Shown: in pieces, positions 1-9,646 of the stretch
Layout: each line of letters opens with the position of its first letter
Position numbering within the stretch: the stretch's first letter is position 1
Source: Sediminibacterium sp.
GTDB lineage: Bacteria; Bacteroidota; Bacteroidia; Chitinophagales; Chitinophagaceae
DNA length: 64,000 nt
Reading direction: 5' to 3'
Assembly: GCA_017537025.1 (NCBI GenBank)
Contig: JAFWCB010000005.1
Location: forward strand, 434,001 to 498,000
Notes under the pieces: model-generated
What the model was told of the DNA's origin: nothing
The model's input: only the letters and a program-made list of their open reading frames with translations
The model's database searches: none
Translations under genes and position numbers: made by a program

Positions 1-102
1 ACCATTTCCGTAATCCCCCACTTATAACCGTAAAGAGATAAATACCCAGAAATACTTTTAGGTAGATATTGATTTTCCCTTTTTCTAATTGACCAGTAGG
101 CA

Positions 103-948
103 CTATTCTATAAAAAGCTTAAAACAATTATAACTAATTTTCCAATCTAAAAAAAAAAATGCCCATCTACCTTTTATAAGATTCCTAAAAAATCTATTAA
201 AGTGATCTCTCAGCAAAATTTTACAAAAATCCTTATATCGCATACTTTTACCACTTCCAAGCGTCATTCTCACTAAATGCTTTCTGCTAATCAAATCCAA
301 GCTATCCTTTTGATGTGAAATTATTGAAACATTTGAATTGTAATAAATATTTGTATCCAAAGCTTTTAACCTAAAGCAAATATCAGCGTCTTCATGAACA
401 AGTTTTAGGTTTTCATTATACCCTTTTACTTGCAGCAAATAATCGCTTTTAAAAAGAACAGCATGTCCTGGTGCAAACTCTGCTCTGCCGCTACTTTTTG
501 GATAGTATTGCTCATGAAATCTTAAACGCCAAAGAGATAAAATTGACTTACTGTTTACAACTAATTTACCGAAAGCGGCACTAATTGGAAATTCATAACA
601 ATCACAAAAACAAGAAAGAAGTAGTTCAAGCCAGTCTCGTTGTAGTTCAATTTCAACATTTATACAGGCGATATACGTTGCAGAACTCAGTTTAATTGCA
701 GTATTTCTTGCTGCAGATATTCCTTTATTGACTGGGAGTGATATAATTTTTATTGATGGATGAGGGATTAGTTTGTCAGGTGAAAAGTTTTTGGAGCCAT
801 CATCAACAATGTAAATTGTATCAAATGGAAAAGATTGTTGTAAACAAGATGCTAAAGTAATATTAATTTGATCATAGCTTTCATTATATGTTGTAATTAC
901 GGCATCAACAGTAATAAATGTTCTATTGAGAATATTATTACCGTGCAT
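103..948 (-). CDS. GT2 family glycosyltransferase
   Basis: Predicted GT-A fold glycosyltransferase that would add one sugar to the surface polysaccharide from the cytoplasmic face. The N-terminus has the GT2 nucleotide-binding pattern (VITTYNE near residue 17, VDDGS near 49), and HEDADICFRL near residue 186 fits the acceptor/catalytic ED motif. At the usual DXD metal site the protein reads NVEIE, as in rhamnosyltransferase-like GT2s that have N-x-D-V, but with Glu for Asp. It starts at ATG and overlaps the upstream methyltransferase by 11 bp, so it belongs to the same operon. A run of 11 T (coding strand; 149-159) lies near the 3' end. Downstream, an open minus-strand frame (about 101 to 2) has no ATG before position 5, so I do not call a gene there. 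The exact sugar is unknown. Confidence 0.85.
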   Translation of the reverse strand: MHGNNILNRTFITVDAVITTYNESYDQINITLASCLQQSFPFDTIYIVDDGSKNFSPDKLIPHPSIKIISLPVNKGISAARNTAIKLSSATYIACINVEIELQRDWLELLLSCFCDCYEFPISAAFGKLVVNSKSILSLWRLRFHEQYYPKSSGRAEFAPGHAVLFKSDYLLQVKGYNENLKLVHEDADICFRLKALDTNIYYNSNVSIISHQKDSLDLISRKHLVRMTLGSGKSMRYKDFCKILLRDHFNRFFRNLIKGRWAFFFLDWKISYNCFKLFIE

Positions 949-1672
949 TTTTTACAAAAAAAGATTTAACCCACTTTAAAAGTAAATAGCAGTAGAATAT
1001 AAAACGAGCCTTACCCGACAAAATTTGTTGTAAGTAATTAACCTGAGAAGCATAATTATCGGGATGAACAATATCAATATAAGCAATTGGAGAATCAGTG
1101 CTTATTTTATTAGACATATAATCATAGGATACGTATACAATCATATTTTGTTTGTACCAATATTTAATTTCAGGATTATTCCAAATTAATGGTCTGATTA
1201 AATCTATAGGTTTAAACCTATGCTTTTCAAATTTAGCGCTCCAATATGATTGCCATTGTTCATTAATATGATATTGCCCGCCTTGCAAAGGAATTGCAGC
1301 TGAAAAAATTATAATATCACTAGCATTTATCAGTGATAAAACCAAATCCTCCGAACTTTCCCTACTTATATGTTCCCCGACTTCTAAACATAGGGCGATA
1401 TCAAATTTTTTATTTATTTTAACTTGCTTATTAAGATCTTGTTGGAGGAATTGCTCTTCTGTTAAATTATTCATTCTCAAGCTACTTGAGTGAATATCTC
1501 CATCCACTCCTAAAACATCTTGGACTCCGAATTTCTTAAATTCTGCTAAAAAGTTGCCGGTGCCACATCCAATATCTATTACTGAGGAAGGAGCAAAGTA
1601 ATTCATTATTATAGGAACAATGATTTGCGGGTCTTTATAATTATGAATTTGTGGATTATAATTATACCTCAT
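938..1672 (-). CDS. class I SAM-dependent methyltransferase
   Basis: Small (244 residues) Rossmann-fold methyltransferase, probably modifying a sugar of the polysaccharide or its terminus. Motif I is clear (VIDIGCGTGNF, residues about 31-41), followed by an acidic residue at the end of strand 2 (GVDGD) and a motif with CLEVGEHI, typical of the Methyltransf_11/23 group. The start is ATG, and the 3' end overlaps the next GT2 gene by 11 bp. Some 198 bp of very AT-rich DNA separate it from the gene upstream in the operon. It is the last of six methyltransferases in the locus. The acceptor cannot be deduced from sequence. Confidence 0.8.
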   Translation of the reverse strand: MRYNYNPQIHNYKDPQIIVPIIMNYFAPSSVIDIGCGTGNFLAEFKKFGVQDVLGVDGDIHSSSLRMNNLTEEQFLQQDLNKQVKINKKFDIALCLEVGEHISRESSEDLVLSLINASDIIIFSAAIPLQGGQYHINEQWQSYWSAKFEKHRFKPIDLIRPLIWNNPEIKYWYKQNMIVYVSYDYMSNKISTDSPIAYIDIVHPDNYASQVNYLQQILSGKARFIFYCYLLLKWVKSFFVKNAR

Positions 1673-1870
1673 TATAATACTTTAATAATATATGTAATAT
1701 TGTAATTGTACTGGCAAATCAACTCAGCGCATTAATTATCAAACAAAAATTATTTCCAGCATTCAATTTACTTATGCGCATCAACAAGTAATAAGTTTTT
1801 AATACAGGTATTTTTTGAAATAATTGTGTACTTAGCATACTTATTACATAACTTAAAATAGGGGAATAAT
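1673..1870. other. AT-rich gap inside the polysaccharide locus
   Basis: This 198-bp spacer is the largest gap between genes of the minus-strand polysaccharide locus. It has no reading frame of note, no clear hairpin followed by a T run and no convincing TAnnTTTG promoter on the minus strand. It may hold a weak internal promoter or be the scar of a lost gene, but nothing in it shows either. Confidence 0.3.
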
Positions 1871-2962
1871 CTAAAAAATAGGATTCTCCTCAATCATTTT
1901 TTTAAATATCAACTCATTATATGAAATATTTTTTTCGATTTTTTGAATACTATTTATAAAATTATTTTCTCCTAATATTGTTATTTGAAATATTCTTGAA
2001 TTCAGCTCAACATTATCTGTATGTTGTTCTAATGGCATGTATTTTGATATTGAAATAACTGGTAACCCATGCGCTAACATAGCAGCAATGGAGCCACTTT
2101 TACTCCAAAAAGGAAGCATGTATGATGTTAAACCATAATCGGCAGATTGTAATAACTTAGAAATAATAGTAGGTGCAACAATTCCATATTCTTTAAAGAT
2201 AACCCCATGGGAGGATAAGTTTTTTTTGATTGACTCCCATTCATTTATATGGCCTCTATATATACCAACATGATTTATTACAACGTATTTTCCCTTGTGT
2301 AAGAATTCTTTTAAGATAAAATGAATAAAAGCTTGTACATCTAAATGAAAAGCAATTGAGCCAAATAGAATAAATGTAACTGTTTGTGAACTTGAAATTT
2401 GATCTTCATGTGCAATATGAATTGGAATATTGCTAAAAACTGGTAATGTTTTAGCGTCAATCTCAACGGATTTTAAAATATTTTTAAATATATCAGTTGA
2501 AACGAAAATGCATTTTATATTGGATAATCGAAATAATTTAATCAATAATTGCTTTTGTATAAGACCAATAATTTTATTTTTTATTGTTTCATTTTTAAAG
2601 TTTCCCATCCATAATTCGTGGGCAATAATAGTAATAGGCTTTTTCAACAACCTAAAGATTTTAAGCAAATAAAGAGGAAACCCTTTTGCTTGATATCCAT
2701 ATGAAACTAAATTAAAATAAATTTCTGTTGGTTGAAGTTGTTGTACGCACTCAATAGTGCGCTTAAGCTTGTAATTGTTATTGAATTTTCGGGGTATACG
2801 AAGAGAAAATTGATCAATTTGAACGTTCTCGATATACGCATCTGATAATGCTATGATAAATACGTCTATTTGTTGGTTCTTAAAAAGTCGCCTAAGCTCA
2901 ATTGCATAGTCACTAACACCGCATAACGATGGTTCTAAATTGGGAGCAATAATTAAGATCAA
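1871..2962 (-). CDS. GT4-like glycosyltransferase (GT-B fold)
   Basis: 363-residue protein that opens with MILIIAPNLEPSLCGVSDYA, the usual N-terminal strand plus glycine-rich loop of GT-B retaining transferases. A second nucleotide-binding half follows (TFILFGSIAFHLD near residue 195, then a segment with AAMLAHGLPVISI near 292). The E-x7-E motif of classical GT4 enzymes is not evident: the corresponding stretch reads FWSKSGSIAAMLAHG. The family call is therefore moderate. The start is TTG and overlaps the TGA of the upstream GT2 gene, a sign of translational coupling. It probably transfers a sugar during repeat-unit assembly in the cytoplasm. Confidence 0.7.
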   Translation of the reverse strand: MILIIAPNLEPSLCGVSDYAIELRRLFKNQQIDVFIIALSDAYIENVQIDQFSLRIPRKFNNNYKLKRTIECVQQLQPTEIYFNLVSYGYQAKGFPLYLLKIFRLLKKPITIIAHELWMGNFKNETIKNKIIGLIQKQLLIKLFRLSNIKCIFVSTDIFKNILKSVEIDAKTLPVFSNIPIHIAHEDQISSSQTVTFILFGSIAFHLDVQAFIHFILKEFLHKGKYVVINHVGIYRGHINEWESIKKNLSSHGVIFKEYGIVAPTIISKLLQSADYGLTSYMLPFWSKSGSIAAMLAHGLPVISISKYMPLEQHTDNVELNSRIFQITILGENNFINSIQKIEKNISYNELIFKKMIEENPIF

Positions 2963-3921
2963 TTTTTAATTTTTCTTAAAATACGAATCAACGGAGCTGG
3001 AAGAAGCCTGTTGAATGCATTGTATTTGATATAAACTGAAATTGGATATTGAGTTCGAATAAAACAATTTACTATGAATGTAAAAATCACATAGAGTGAT
3101 TTCTTGTTTGAAATTTCTGCAAAATGAATGACTCGAATATTGTGTTTAAGAAAATACAGTAGTTGAATTTTTTTATCCGTATGTTCTTTTAGTAAGTAAT
3201 CGAGTATGGCTTTAGATGAAGACAATAAACTATTATTTTTATTAATCCGATGCTCATCTATGCTCCCGTAAACCGAGTAATTGTGTTCGTGAATATGCCA
3301 AGTTGACAACGGTTCACTTATAAAATAGGTATCTCCTTTTGATAAGGCGTTTATGACCAAAAACTCATCTATATACATATTAACTTCGGGAGGAATTGTG
3401 TCTTCTTTAAGAATATTTGCCAAACAAGCAAAAGTAGAACCACCTCCAAACAAGATATTATTTGAAAAAAAAAAATTTAAAGCTTCTGAACCTGAAGTAG
3501 GCTTATTCAAAAGAAATTTTGGCACTTTCTCAATTGTAGATCCTTGATTAGCATATCTAATTAAAGCTGGAGTTGAAACATGTACTACTTGTGGGAACAT
3601 CTTAAATACGTCTACCGTAACTTGAATTTTACCGGGCAAAAAAGTATCATCTGCATCTAAACAGAAAATGATTTTACCAGTAGATATATTAATTCCACTT
3701 ATTGTAGCCGAGGCTTTTCCTTGGTTACTCTGATAAAAATATTTAATTGTTTTCCCAATAATAAACTCTTCCAAAACACCACGTGTATCATCAGTTGAGC
3801 CGTCATCAACAACAATTATTTCAGTTAATTCCTTTGGGTATGTTTGAAGAATAACACTTTGAATAGCAGCAATAATAGTATGCTTATAATTAAAAGTCGG
3901 AATAATTACAGAAACCTGCAT
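2959..3921 (-). CDS. GT2 family glycosyltransferase
   Basis: Typical inverting GT2 transferase of 320 residues: VSVIIPTFNY at the N-terminus, VVDDGSTDDT near residue 40, and a full metal-binding DADD (FCLDADDTF near 90). The tail after residue 270 is hydrophobic and basic (a VIFTFIVNCFI-like stretch), suggesting membrane association. The start is ATG. It overlaps the next gene by 4 bp and follows a methyltransferase by 4 bp, so it is co-transcribed. A run of 11 T on the coding strand (3465-3475), encoding Phe-Phe-Phe, is a possible slippage site. Substrate unknown. Confidence 0.88.
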   Translation of the reverse strand: MQVSVIIPTFNYKHTIIAAIQSVILQTYPKELTEIIVVDDGSTDDTRGVLEEFIIGKTIKYFYQSNQGKASATISGINISTGKIIFCLDADDTFLPGKIQVTVDVFKMFPQVVHVSTPALIRYANQGSTIEKVPKFLLNKPTSGSEALNFFFSNNILFGGGSTFACLANILKEDTIPPEVNMYIDEFLVINALSKGDTYFISEPLSTWHIHEHNYSVYGSIDEHRINKNNSLLSSSKAILDYLLKEHTDKKIQLLYFLKHNIRVIHFAEISNKKSLYVIFTFIVNCFIRTQYPISVYIKYNAFNRLLPAPLIRILRKIKN

Positions 3922-3925
3922 TCGT

Positions 3926-4903
3926 TCAATTCTTCTTGCTAAGAATAATAAAAATAGAATCGCCCTCTTTTCTTTTATTTAAAAGGATGGCATCTCTTTT
4001 AAACTGTTTAATTTCTTTCTCGGAAAAAAGTGAACTATTTCCTTTGTAATAAGAATTTTGATCGTGTAGTGCTATACCCTTGAGGTACTGTTCACTTCCC
4101 GCAAATTGAAAATAAGTAGACTCATAATTAATCTCATCAATTTTAAAATTAGTCTGATCTGCCAAAATTACTAAGCTCTTAATTGAGTATAAGAAAATAT
4201 GCCTTGGCGCATCTAGCTGCACCCAATTAACTCCATACTTATTCCAAGCAAAAGAAGAAACTGTTGGAATCCTAATAATGAGTTTTCCCAACGCTTTAAG
4301 TGAGCGGTAAACTTGTTGTAAATGCTCTATTGGATTACTCAGATGTTCAAATGAATGATTGTACATAATAACATCAAAGTCGCTAACATTTAAATCAAGA
4401 AAATCAATTTTCTTTATAGTTAATCCATTTTCATAAGTAATGTCATTACTAATATACGGGTCAATACCGATAGTTTTAACAAAGCCAGCGTTAAAAAAAA
4501 TATATGGTATAATTCCGGATCCACTGCCAACATCCAAAATCTTATCCTTTTTTTTAAGTTTAACTTTACGAAAATTGTAAAGTTCAATACTAAGATTTGG
4601 ATAAAATAATTGAATTATTCGACCTGTAAAGCCTTTTCCCGTGATTATATAAGAATCACGTATTTTTTTTAAGGTCTGTTTTATCTCACCCTTGAAATGG
4701 ATCTCTGGAGAATATTTTAAACTGTAATAATTTTCAGGGTAATATTTTTCAATATTGAAAGGAATTTTTACGATTTGTAAACATTCGCACTGAACACATT
4801 GAAAATAGTTGAAAGTATCATTCATACCAAGCATCATCTCCTTTACAGTATAAAGCTTTTGCAAATGCTCTGTATTGCATATTTTACATCTTATAGTGGT
4901 CAT
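3926..4903 (-). CDS. SAM methyltransferase with N-terminal Cys4 motif
   Basis: 325-residue protein combining an N-terminal zinc-ribbon-like region (CKIC at 6-9, CVQCEC near 36-41) with a class I methyltransferase core (DVGSGSGIIPYIF around residue 124). This layout is seen in methyltransferases of sugar-nucleotide and polysaccharide loci (Methyltransf_13 plus Methyltransf_23 type, including sugar C-methyltransferases). It lies 4 bp upstream of a GT2 gene. The role is inferred: methylation of a deoxysugar or a glycan residue. Whether it is an O- or a C-methyltransferase cannot be decided here. Confidence 0.75.
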   Translation of the reverse strand: MTTIRCKICNTEHLQKLYTVKEMMLGMNDTFNYFQCVQCECLQIVKIPFNIEKYYPENYYSLKYSPEIHFKGEIKQTLKKIRDSYIITGKGFTGRIIQLFYPNLSIELYNFRKVKLKKKDKILDVGSGSGIIPYIFFNAGFVKTIGIDPYISNDITYENGLTIKKIDFLDLNVSDFDVIMYNHSFEHLSNPIEHLQQVYRSLKALGKLIIRIPTVSSFAWNKYGVNWVQLDAPRHIFLYSIKSLVILADQTNFKIDEINYESTYFQFAGSEQYLKGIALHDQNSYYKGNSSLFSEKEIKQFKRDAILLNKRKEGDSIFIILSKKN

Positions 4904-4966
4904 TTGACAACTACTTTTTTAACTAAAACGATACTCATATATATTATATCTACTAATAGACCAGTG

Positions 4967-5995
4967 TTATTTTATAATATCGTTTAAGAATTTTTCTGCA
5001 ATCTTTTTAGTAGTATTATTTGAAATCCACTTATAAGAATTTTCTAATAAATAACTGTATTCTTCATCAGAAAGTTCAGCAACCTGTAACTTAAGATCTT
5101 CTGTGGATTTATAAAATATACAATTTGATTTATCTAAACCATGTGGCGCACAATCAACTGGCTTTTCTTGATAATTTTTAAAGCATAAAACTGCGCCATT
5201 CGCTGCATATTCATAATGCCTTAAACAATCCCATCCACTTCGTTTTGTCGTTATTCCAAACCTGCTATTTTGAATATCTGCATAGTATTCGCGCTCTTTG
5301 TTGAACTTATATAATTCCTGTCCAATTGGTATTACTTGTAACTCAGGAAAATGACTAACTAATTCTTCGTCAACAATATTTGCGGTAAAGTCTTTAATCT
5401 TATTATTTGGGGTTACTCTGCTAATTTTAGAAGAGGGTATAGAAAAATTAATTTTATAAACATTTTTAGGTAATAATATCCTTTGTATAAAATTGGGTAA
5501 AAAGTACAGCCCTGTTCTATCTTTCAAAGAAGAGCTTAATTCCCTTTTAAAATATTTTATTGATTTAGTATCAGAAAATAAGTATTGAAAAAAAATAAAA
5601 ATACCATTTTTATAAAAATTGTTAAAAGGGTAAAATCTAAAATTATCGGAAGGGTCTATAATAATTATTTTTTCTTTGGGTACACTTCTTATTAACTTTA
5701 AATAGACCTCCCAAGAATTCCAAATATCAGCAACTATATAATAGTCAAAATCAGAAATATTTTTATGCCAAATAAAAAATCTTTCGTGAATATTTTCAGG
5801 ATAATCTTCTAATAAACCATAAAGTGAAAAACCATTTCCTCTGATTTTTGATCTTACTTCATCTGAAAGTGGAGCATACATGCAATCAAATCTTGGAATA
5901 TCTAAACATTTATTCCCAAGCACTTCTCGTAGTCCATGAAAAAGGCCTGCGGAAAGATAATCTGGCGTATTGGAATGGAAGAAAAGAATTTTCAC
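4967..5995 (-). CDS. putative GT-B-like glycosyltransferase
   Basis: 342-residue protein whose family I recognise only loosely. It starts MKILFFHSNTPDYLSAGLFHGLRE, like GT-B transferases. Near residue 250 it has a block with GITTKRSGWDCLRHYEYAANGAVLCF, reminiscent of the C-terminal part of GT1/exostosin-like enzymes in which the donor is bound. The start codon is GTG, and it overlaps the upstream FkbM gene by 4 bp. Operon position among transferases supports a transferase role. It could instead be a non-catalytic or kinase-like polysaccharide protein, so confidence is limited. Confidence 0.5.
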   Translation of the reverse strand: MKILFFHSNTPDYLSAGLFHGLREVLGNKCLDIPRFDCMYAPLSDEVRSKIRGNGFSLYGLLEDYPENIHERFFIWHKNISDFDYYIVADIWNSWEVYLKLIRSVPKEKIIIIDPSDNFRFYPFNNFYKNGIFIFFQYLFSDTKSIKYFKRELSSSLKDRTGLYFLPNFIQRILLPKNVYKINFSIPSSKISRVTPNNKIKDFTANIVDEELVSHFPELQVIPIGQELYKFNKEREYYADIQNSRFGITTKRSGWDCLRHYEYAANGAVLCFKNYQEKPVDCAPHGLDKSNCIFYKSTEDLKLQVAELSDEEYSYLLENSYKWISNNTTKKIAEKFLNDIIK

Positions 5996-6810
5996 TTTAC
6001 TATTAAAGTTTCAATTTTATCGTTCCACTTTTCTGAAATAGCAACAAAATTTGAATACCCAAAGAATTCTCCATAAAAGTTTGGGTCGAAGCTACTAAGA
6101 CCATTTTTTTTAAGAACATAAAACTGATATTCATTTTGAGTTAATAAAAGGTAAGCCGACTTTAGAGTGGCGCCAGCATCAATCCATTCTGCATTATATT
6201 CAAACTGAATAATGCCGATTTTTCTATTTCGTAAAGATTCTTCTGCTCCTTTCAAAACATTAAAATCAAAGCCTTCACAATCAATTTTTAAAAAGTCTAT
6301 ACACGCAAAATCTTGATCTTTTAAAAATTCATCTAATTTAATGACTTCTATTAGAGTTTGTGTATTGTTATTATTGGATGAAGGAACAAATGAAGACATC
6401 TCACCAGCATTGGATTGTTCATTAAAAAAAAGATGAGAGTTTACATGACCTAAGCCCTTGTTTAAAAGTAGCAAGCGTTTATCCTTAGAGAATTTACTAA
6501 ATAATTGATCAAAAGCTTTTTTTCCAGGTTCTATAATGATTATTTTCTGGATATGCTCGTCAGAATAACTGAGCACCATATCTGTCCATTCACCAATATT
6601 TGCACCAACATCGATACATGTAGTTAAAAAAGGGGATAATTTTTTAATGAGCAATGCTTCACCACTATTTTCAAAAATATGATCTTGAATCAATGAGTAG
6701 GCAATAATTTTATTGATTTGATTCTTTATTTTTATTAAAAAAAATACAATTACTCTATTTTTTGCAATAAACCTTTGGACTGTATCAATTATTGATTTTA
6801 ATCTACTCAT
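5992..6810 (-). CDS. FkbM family methyltransferase
   Basis: 272-residue member of the FkbM family, SAM-dependent O-methyltransferases common in polysaccharide loci. CIDVGANIGEWTDM (near residue 64) is the SAM-binding loop. DFLKIDCEGFDFNVLKGAEESL (near 168) is the family hallmark, containing KIDxEG. The start is ATG, with 4-bp overlaps on both sides. One of three FkbM genes in this locus (with 10768-11487 and 19947-20693), implying several methylated positions or successive capping. The acceptor sugar is unknown. Confidence 0.88.
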   Translation of the reverse strand: MSRLKSIIDTVQRFIAKNRVIVFFLIKIKNQINKIIAYSLIQDHIFENSGEALLIKKLSPFLTTCIDVGANIGEWTDMVLSYSDEHIQKIIIIEPGKKAFDQLFSKFSKDKRLLLLNKGLGHVNSHLFFNEQSNAGEMSSFVPSSNNNNTQTLIEVIKLDEFLKDQDFACIDFLKIDCEGFDFNVLKGAEESLRNRKIGIIQFEYNAEWIDAGATLKSAYLLLTQNEYQFYVLKKNGLSSFDPNFYGEFFGYSNFVAISEKWNDKIETLIVK

Positions 6811-7694
6811 GACTTTTGAATAACTATAAAAGTGTGTTCATCGAATGGGAACTCTGTTCCCATGGGAAATTCTGATTTATAGCCGGCATTTGTAGCCCAT
6901 TGTTTAATTTCTTCTTTAGAGGCAATATATACTGCATCAAAATCAGGCCAATGAATTTGATTATTCGTATGTAAACATATTGGTGCCAGATTTATCATAA
7001 ATCTACCAGGATTCATTTTTATTCTTTTTAAGTTGCGATTCAATTTTATTTTACTGTCGTATAAACTGATAAAAAAATCTAGAATCTTACCTTTCTTAAT
7101 CTTTTCTTTCGCACTACGTAACTCGCTCAAACCCAAAATTTGAGAAGGAAACCGTTTTTCACTTGTAAAATCAGGAAAAATAAGTGCTAAATAACCCCCT
7201 TTTTTTACGACTCTCATCATTTCAACAATAGCTCTTTCAGGAAAAACTAAATGTTCAATTACATAGAATGAAAAACAGATATCAAAGGATTCGTCTTCAA
7301 ATGGTAACTCGTAAGCCCCCGATGAAATCCATTTGTCTTTTGGCCATTTTATTGAATTTTCAAGAATTACGTCATCAGAGACTTCGATTCCTGTATAGTC
7401 AATGGACTTATTAATGCCATTTAGATGATGTCTAATTCTACCTTGCCCACAACCTACTTCAAGCACCTTATTGGCATTAATGCTTTCCATCCAATTGAGA
7501 AAACCATAGGTAATAGGACCTGGATCTATACCAAAATCTGTTGTTAGTATCATTTTATCATATGATTCCCTGTGATCGTTTTTAGTATAAAAAAGATTCA
7601 TCTTAAACTGAAGTTCATTTAATTTATCCTGATTACAAGCTTCTATACTAGAAACCCAGTTAAATTTTCGAGTTGCTTTTAAATTTGTATGCAC
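6807..7694 (-). CDS. class I SAM-dependent methyltransferase
   Basis: 295-residue methyltransferase with motif I VLEVGCGQGRIRHHL (near residue 77), a following acidic-containing segment (YTGIEVSDDV) and the post-I segment FCFSFYVIEHL typical of Methyltransf_11. The GTG start at 7694 gives a 35-bp overlap with the upstream GT2 gene. The next in-frame Met is residue 32, which would shorten the protein without touching motif I, so the start is uncertain. It probably methylates the glycan; the substrate is not deducible. Confidence 0.78.
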   Translation of the reverse strand: MHTNLKATRKFNWVSSIEACNQDKLNELQFKMNLFYTKNDHRESYDKMILTTDFGIDPGPITYGFLNWMESINANKVLEVGCGQGRIRHHLNGINKSIDYTGIEVSDDVILENSIKWPKDKWISSGAYELPFEDESFDICFSFYVIEHLVFPERAIVEMMRVVKKGGYLALIFPDFTSEKRFPSQILGLSELRSAKEKIKKGKILDFFISLYDSKIKLNRNLKRIKMNPGRFMINLAPICLHTNNQIHWPDFDAVYIASKEEIKQWATNAGYKSEFPMGTEFPFDEHTFIVIQKS

Positions 7695-8493
7695 TTAGTG
7701 TAATTGAAGGAAATAAAATAAGCAATGTAATCAAATGAATAAAAGAAGTTTTTATAAATTTTTTGCCTATTGCATTTGCTAACGCAATCAGTTGAGATTT
7801 ATAAGCTTCTTTAAAAACTTCTACCCAACTATGCCTTTTTTTATAAAAAAATATCCAACTATTCAACGATCGCGGCAACCTATTTAATTTATCCAGCACT
7901 GAAGCAATTCTTACTGGGTGAACTACTTTGGCATCTGACACAAAAATAATTAGAGATATATCTTTAATTCGGTTGTAAATTTCTTGATCTTCTTGAGCTG
8001 CTATTTTAAAACTATCATCGAACATTCCAATTTGCTCAAAAAAAGATTTTTTGATACAAATATTTGCCGACCAAAAACAGCCTCCAGTTGTGTTTATGGG
8101 GCATTCTGCCATATCTAGTTTTAGTAGTTTCCAATCATCGGGATAAATAGCACCCTCAAACGCACTAATATTTGGATGTGCATTAATCGCAGCCGAGTAT
8201 GCAATCAGTAGGTTAGTATCAGGTTTTACATCATCATCTAAAAAAACAAGCCACTTACCTTTTGCTATACTTGCACCCTTATTTCTATTAGCTGCTGGTC
8301 CATGTTGGGGTCCTTGTATCCAATTAACATATGGATATTTATTATTTATTAGTAATCTTGTACTATTTGTATTACTATCGTCCGATACTATTACTTCATA
8401 GTCCACAGCCAGTTCCTGTAATTGTAATAATGAAAGACAGGTATCTAACAAATCAGTACGGTCGCATGTGGGTATAATAACAGAAAAATACAC
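7660..8493 (-). CDS. GT2 family glycosyltransferase
   Basis: 277-residue GT2 enzyme. It begins YFSVIIPTCDRTDLLD, has VSDDSNT near residue 37, a GPAANRNKGA motif that follows the nucleotide-binding region, and a strong metal site FLDDDV near 90. The late block AAQEDQEIYNRI (near 170) supplies the acidic catalytic pair. The C-terminus ends in a hydrophobic segment (HLITLLILFPSITLSAY) that may anchor it to the membrane. The start is GTG and it sits 1 bp from the upstream GT4 gene. Substrate unknown. Confidence 0.85.
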   Translation of the reverse strand: MYFSVIIPTCDRTDLLDTCLSLLQLQELAVDYEVIVSDDSNTNSTRLLINNKYPYVNWIQGPQHGPAANRNKGASIAKGKWLVFLDDDVKPDTNLLIAYSAAINAHPNISAFEGAIYPDDWKLLKLDMAECPINTTGGCFWSANICIKKSFFEQIGMFDDSFKIAAQEDQEIYNRIKDISLIIFVSDAKVVHPVRIASVLDKLNRLPRSLNSWIFFYKKRHSWVEVFKEAYKSQLIALANAIGKKFIKTSFIHLITLLILFPSITLSAYKFKSNSKI

Positions 8494-8494
8494 T

Positions 8495-9646
8495 TTATAG
8501 TCCTATTAGTTGTATGAGATTTTTAGAAAAAACATCAGATGAAAAGCAATCAGTATATCTATTCTTAAACCATGTTTTATCAGAATCTACACTTTGTTTA
8601 TGGATAATAGCTGATAACTTATTTTGTAAATCATTCTTACTATTCAGTTTATACAAATAGTCTTCTCTACCTATTATTTCGTCAAATGGGCTGTGCTGTG
8701 GCGATAATATAGCCAACCCTTGCGACATTGCCTCTACTTGCACATATCCCCAATCATCACTGATTGAAGCAAAAATAAGCACGTCGCAATTTCTTAAAGC
8801 ACCTATCGCATAATCTCTAGATAAGATTCCTGTAAATATTGCAGGAAAATTATTTTGAAGCACCCATTCCTTAAATTCGTCTGAGCAGGAACCAATTAAT
8901 GTTAAGGTAAACTGATATGGTTTTAATTGTTTTAATATATTTATAACTTTAATAAACCCTTTTCGCTTATCCTCTAGTGATAAAGCCATTAGCGCAAATC
9001 TTATAACATTAGTATCTCTGGGGTTAGTTACATTGTTGTTTGTGATTGAACGTACACATGGATAAATACATCTGGCATTAATTTCTTCTTTTAGCAAAAT
9101 TGCAGACAAGCGATTAGAAACAGACATAACAGTTTGTGCAATTTTGTAACCATGCCAATCAACCTTATGCCAATAAAATGCGTTCAGCATATTACTAAAA
9201 AGCTGTTTAAAGTTTTTAGAAAGTAAAAGGGCTTTTCTCAAATAATCTTGCAGGTAGGGTTGATACGTCCATGCGACTACATGTTGTGGAACTGGAACCA
9301 GTTCGCATAAAATATTGGTTTGATTAAAAATGTAACAAAAAGGGGAAATTTGTAAACTATTTAAATAATGATGGAGCGTTTCTAAAAAATTTGTTTTGGG
9401 CTTTACCCAAGGCATAAAAAACCAAAGTTTATAAAGCTTATCCCTTACTTTAACGGATAATGTACGTTTAGATTGCATCATGGAGATATCAAAATCTACA
9501 GTTTTCACTGGAAAACTATCTGGTAATACAATTTTTTTTGATTTAACAAGTATTACTCGCTCTCCAGCATTATGCAATGCTAAAGCAGTTTCTATACACC
9601 AACTTGCCATACCATTATTATTATATAAATATCCAACAACTATCAT
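8495..9646 (-). CDS. GT4 family glycosyltransferase
   Basis: 383-residue retaining GT-B transferase. The N-terminal half has GYLYNNNGMASWCIETALAL, a loop and helix typical of GT4. The C-terminal half carries ALMALSLEDKRKGFIKVINIL (the phosphate-contacting KR region, near residue 226) and the donor-binding segment SISDDWGYVQVEAMSQG near 300, close to the GT4 E-x7-E pattern. The start is ATG and it overlaps the upstream GT4 gene by 4 bp. The two neighbouring GT4 enzymes probably build consecutive linkages. Confidence 0.83.
   Translation of the reverse strand: MIVVGYLYNNNGMASWCIETALALHNAGERVILVKSKKIVLPDSFPVKTVDFDISMMQSKRTLSVKVRDKLYKLWFFMPWVKPKTNFLETLHHYLNSLQISPFCYIFNQTNILCELVPVPQHVVAWTYQPYLQDYLRKALLLSKNFKQLFSNMLNAFYWHKVDWHGYKIAQTVMSVSNRLSAILLKEEINARCIYPCVRSITNNNVTNPRDTNVIRFALMALSLEDKRKGFIKVINILKQLKPYQFTLTLIGSCSDEFKEWVLQNNFPAIFTGILSRDYAIGALRNCDVLIFASISDDWGYVQVEAMSQGLAILSPQHSPFDEIIGREDYLYKLNSKNDLQNKLSAIIHKQSVDSDKTWFKNRYTDCFSSDVFSKNLIQLIGL

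Noticed and set aside
1-102. Open minus-strand frame (about 101 to 2) that could be the start of a further gene
   Set aside because: It has no ATG, GTG or TTG start before an ATG at position 5, no upstream in-frame continuation from the GT2 gene, and no recognisable motif in about 33 residues.
103-948. Inactive GT2 because DXD is missing
   Set aside because: The NVEIE segment fits the N-x-D-V variant used by rhamnosyltransferase-like GT2 enzymes with Asp to Glu, so loss of activity cannot be claimed.
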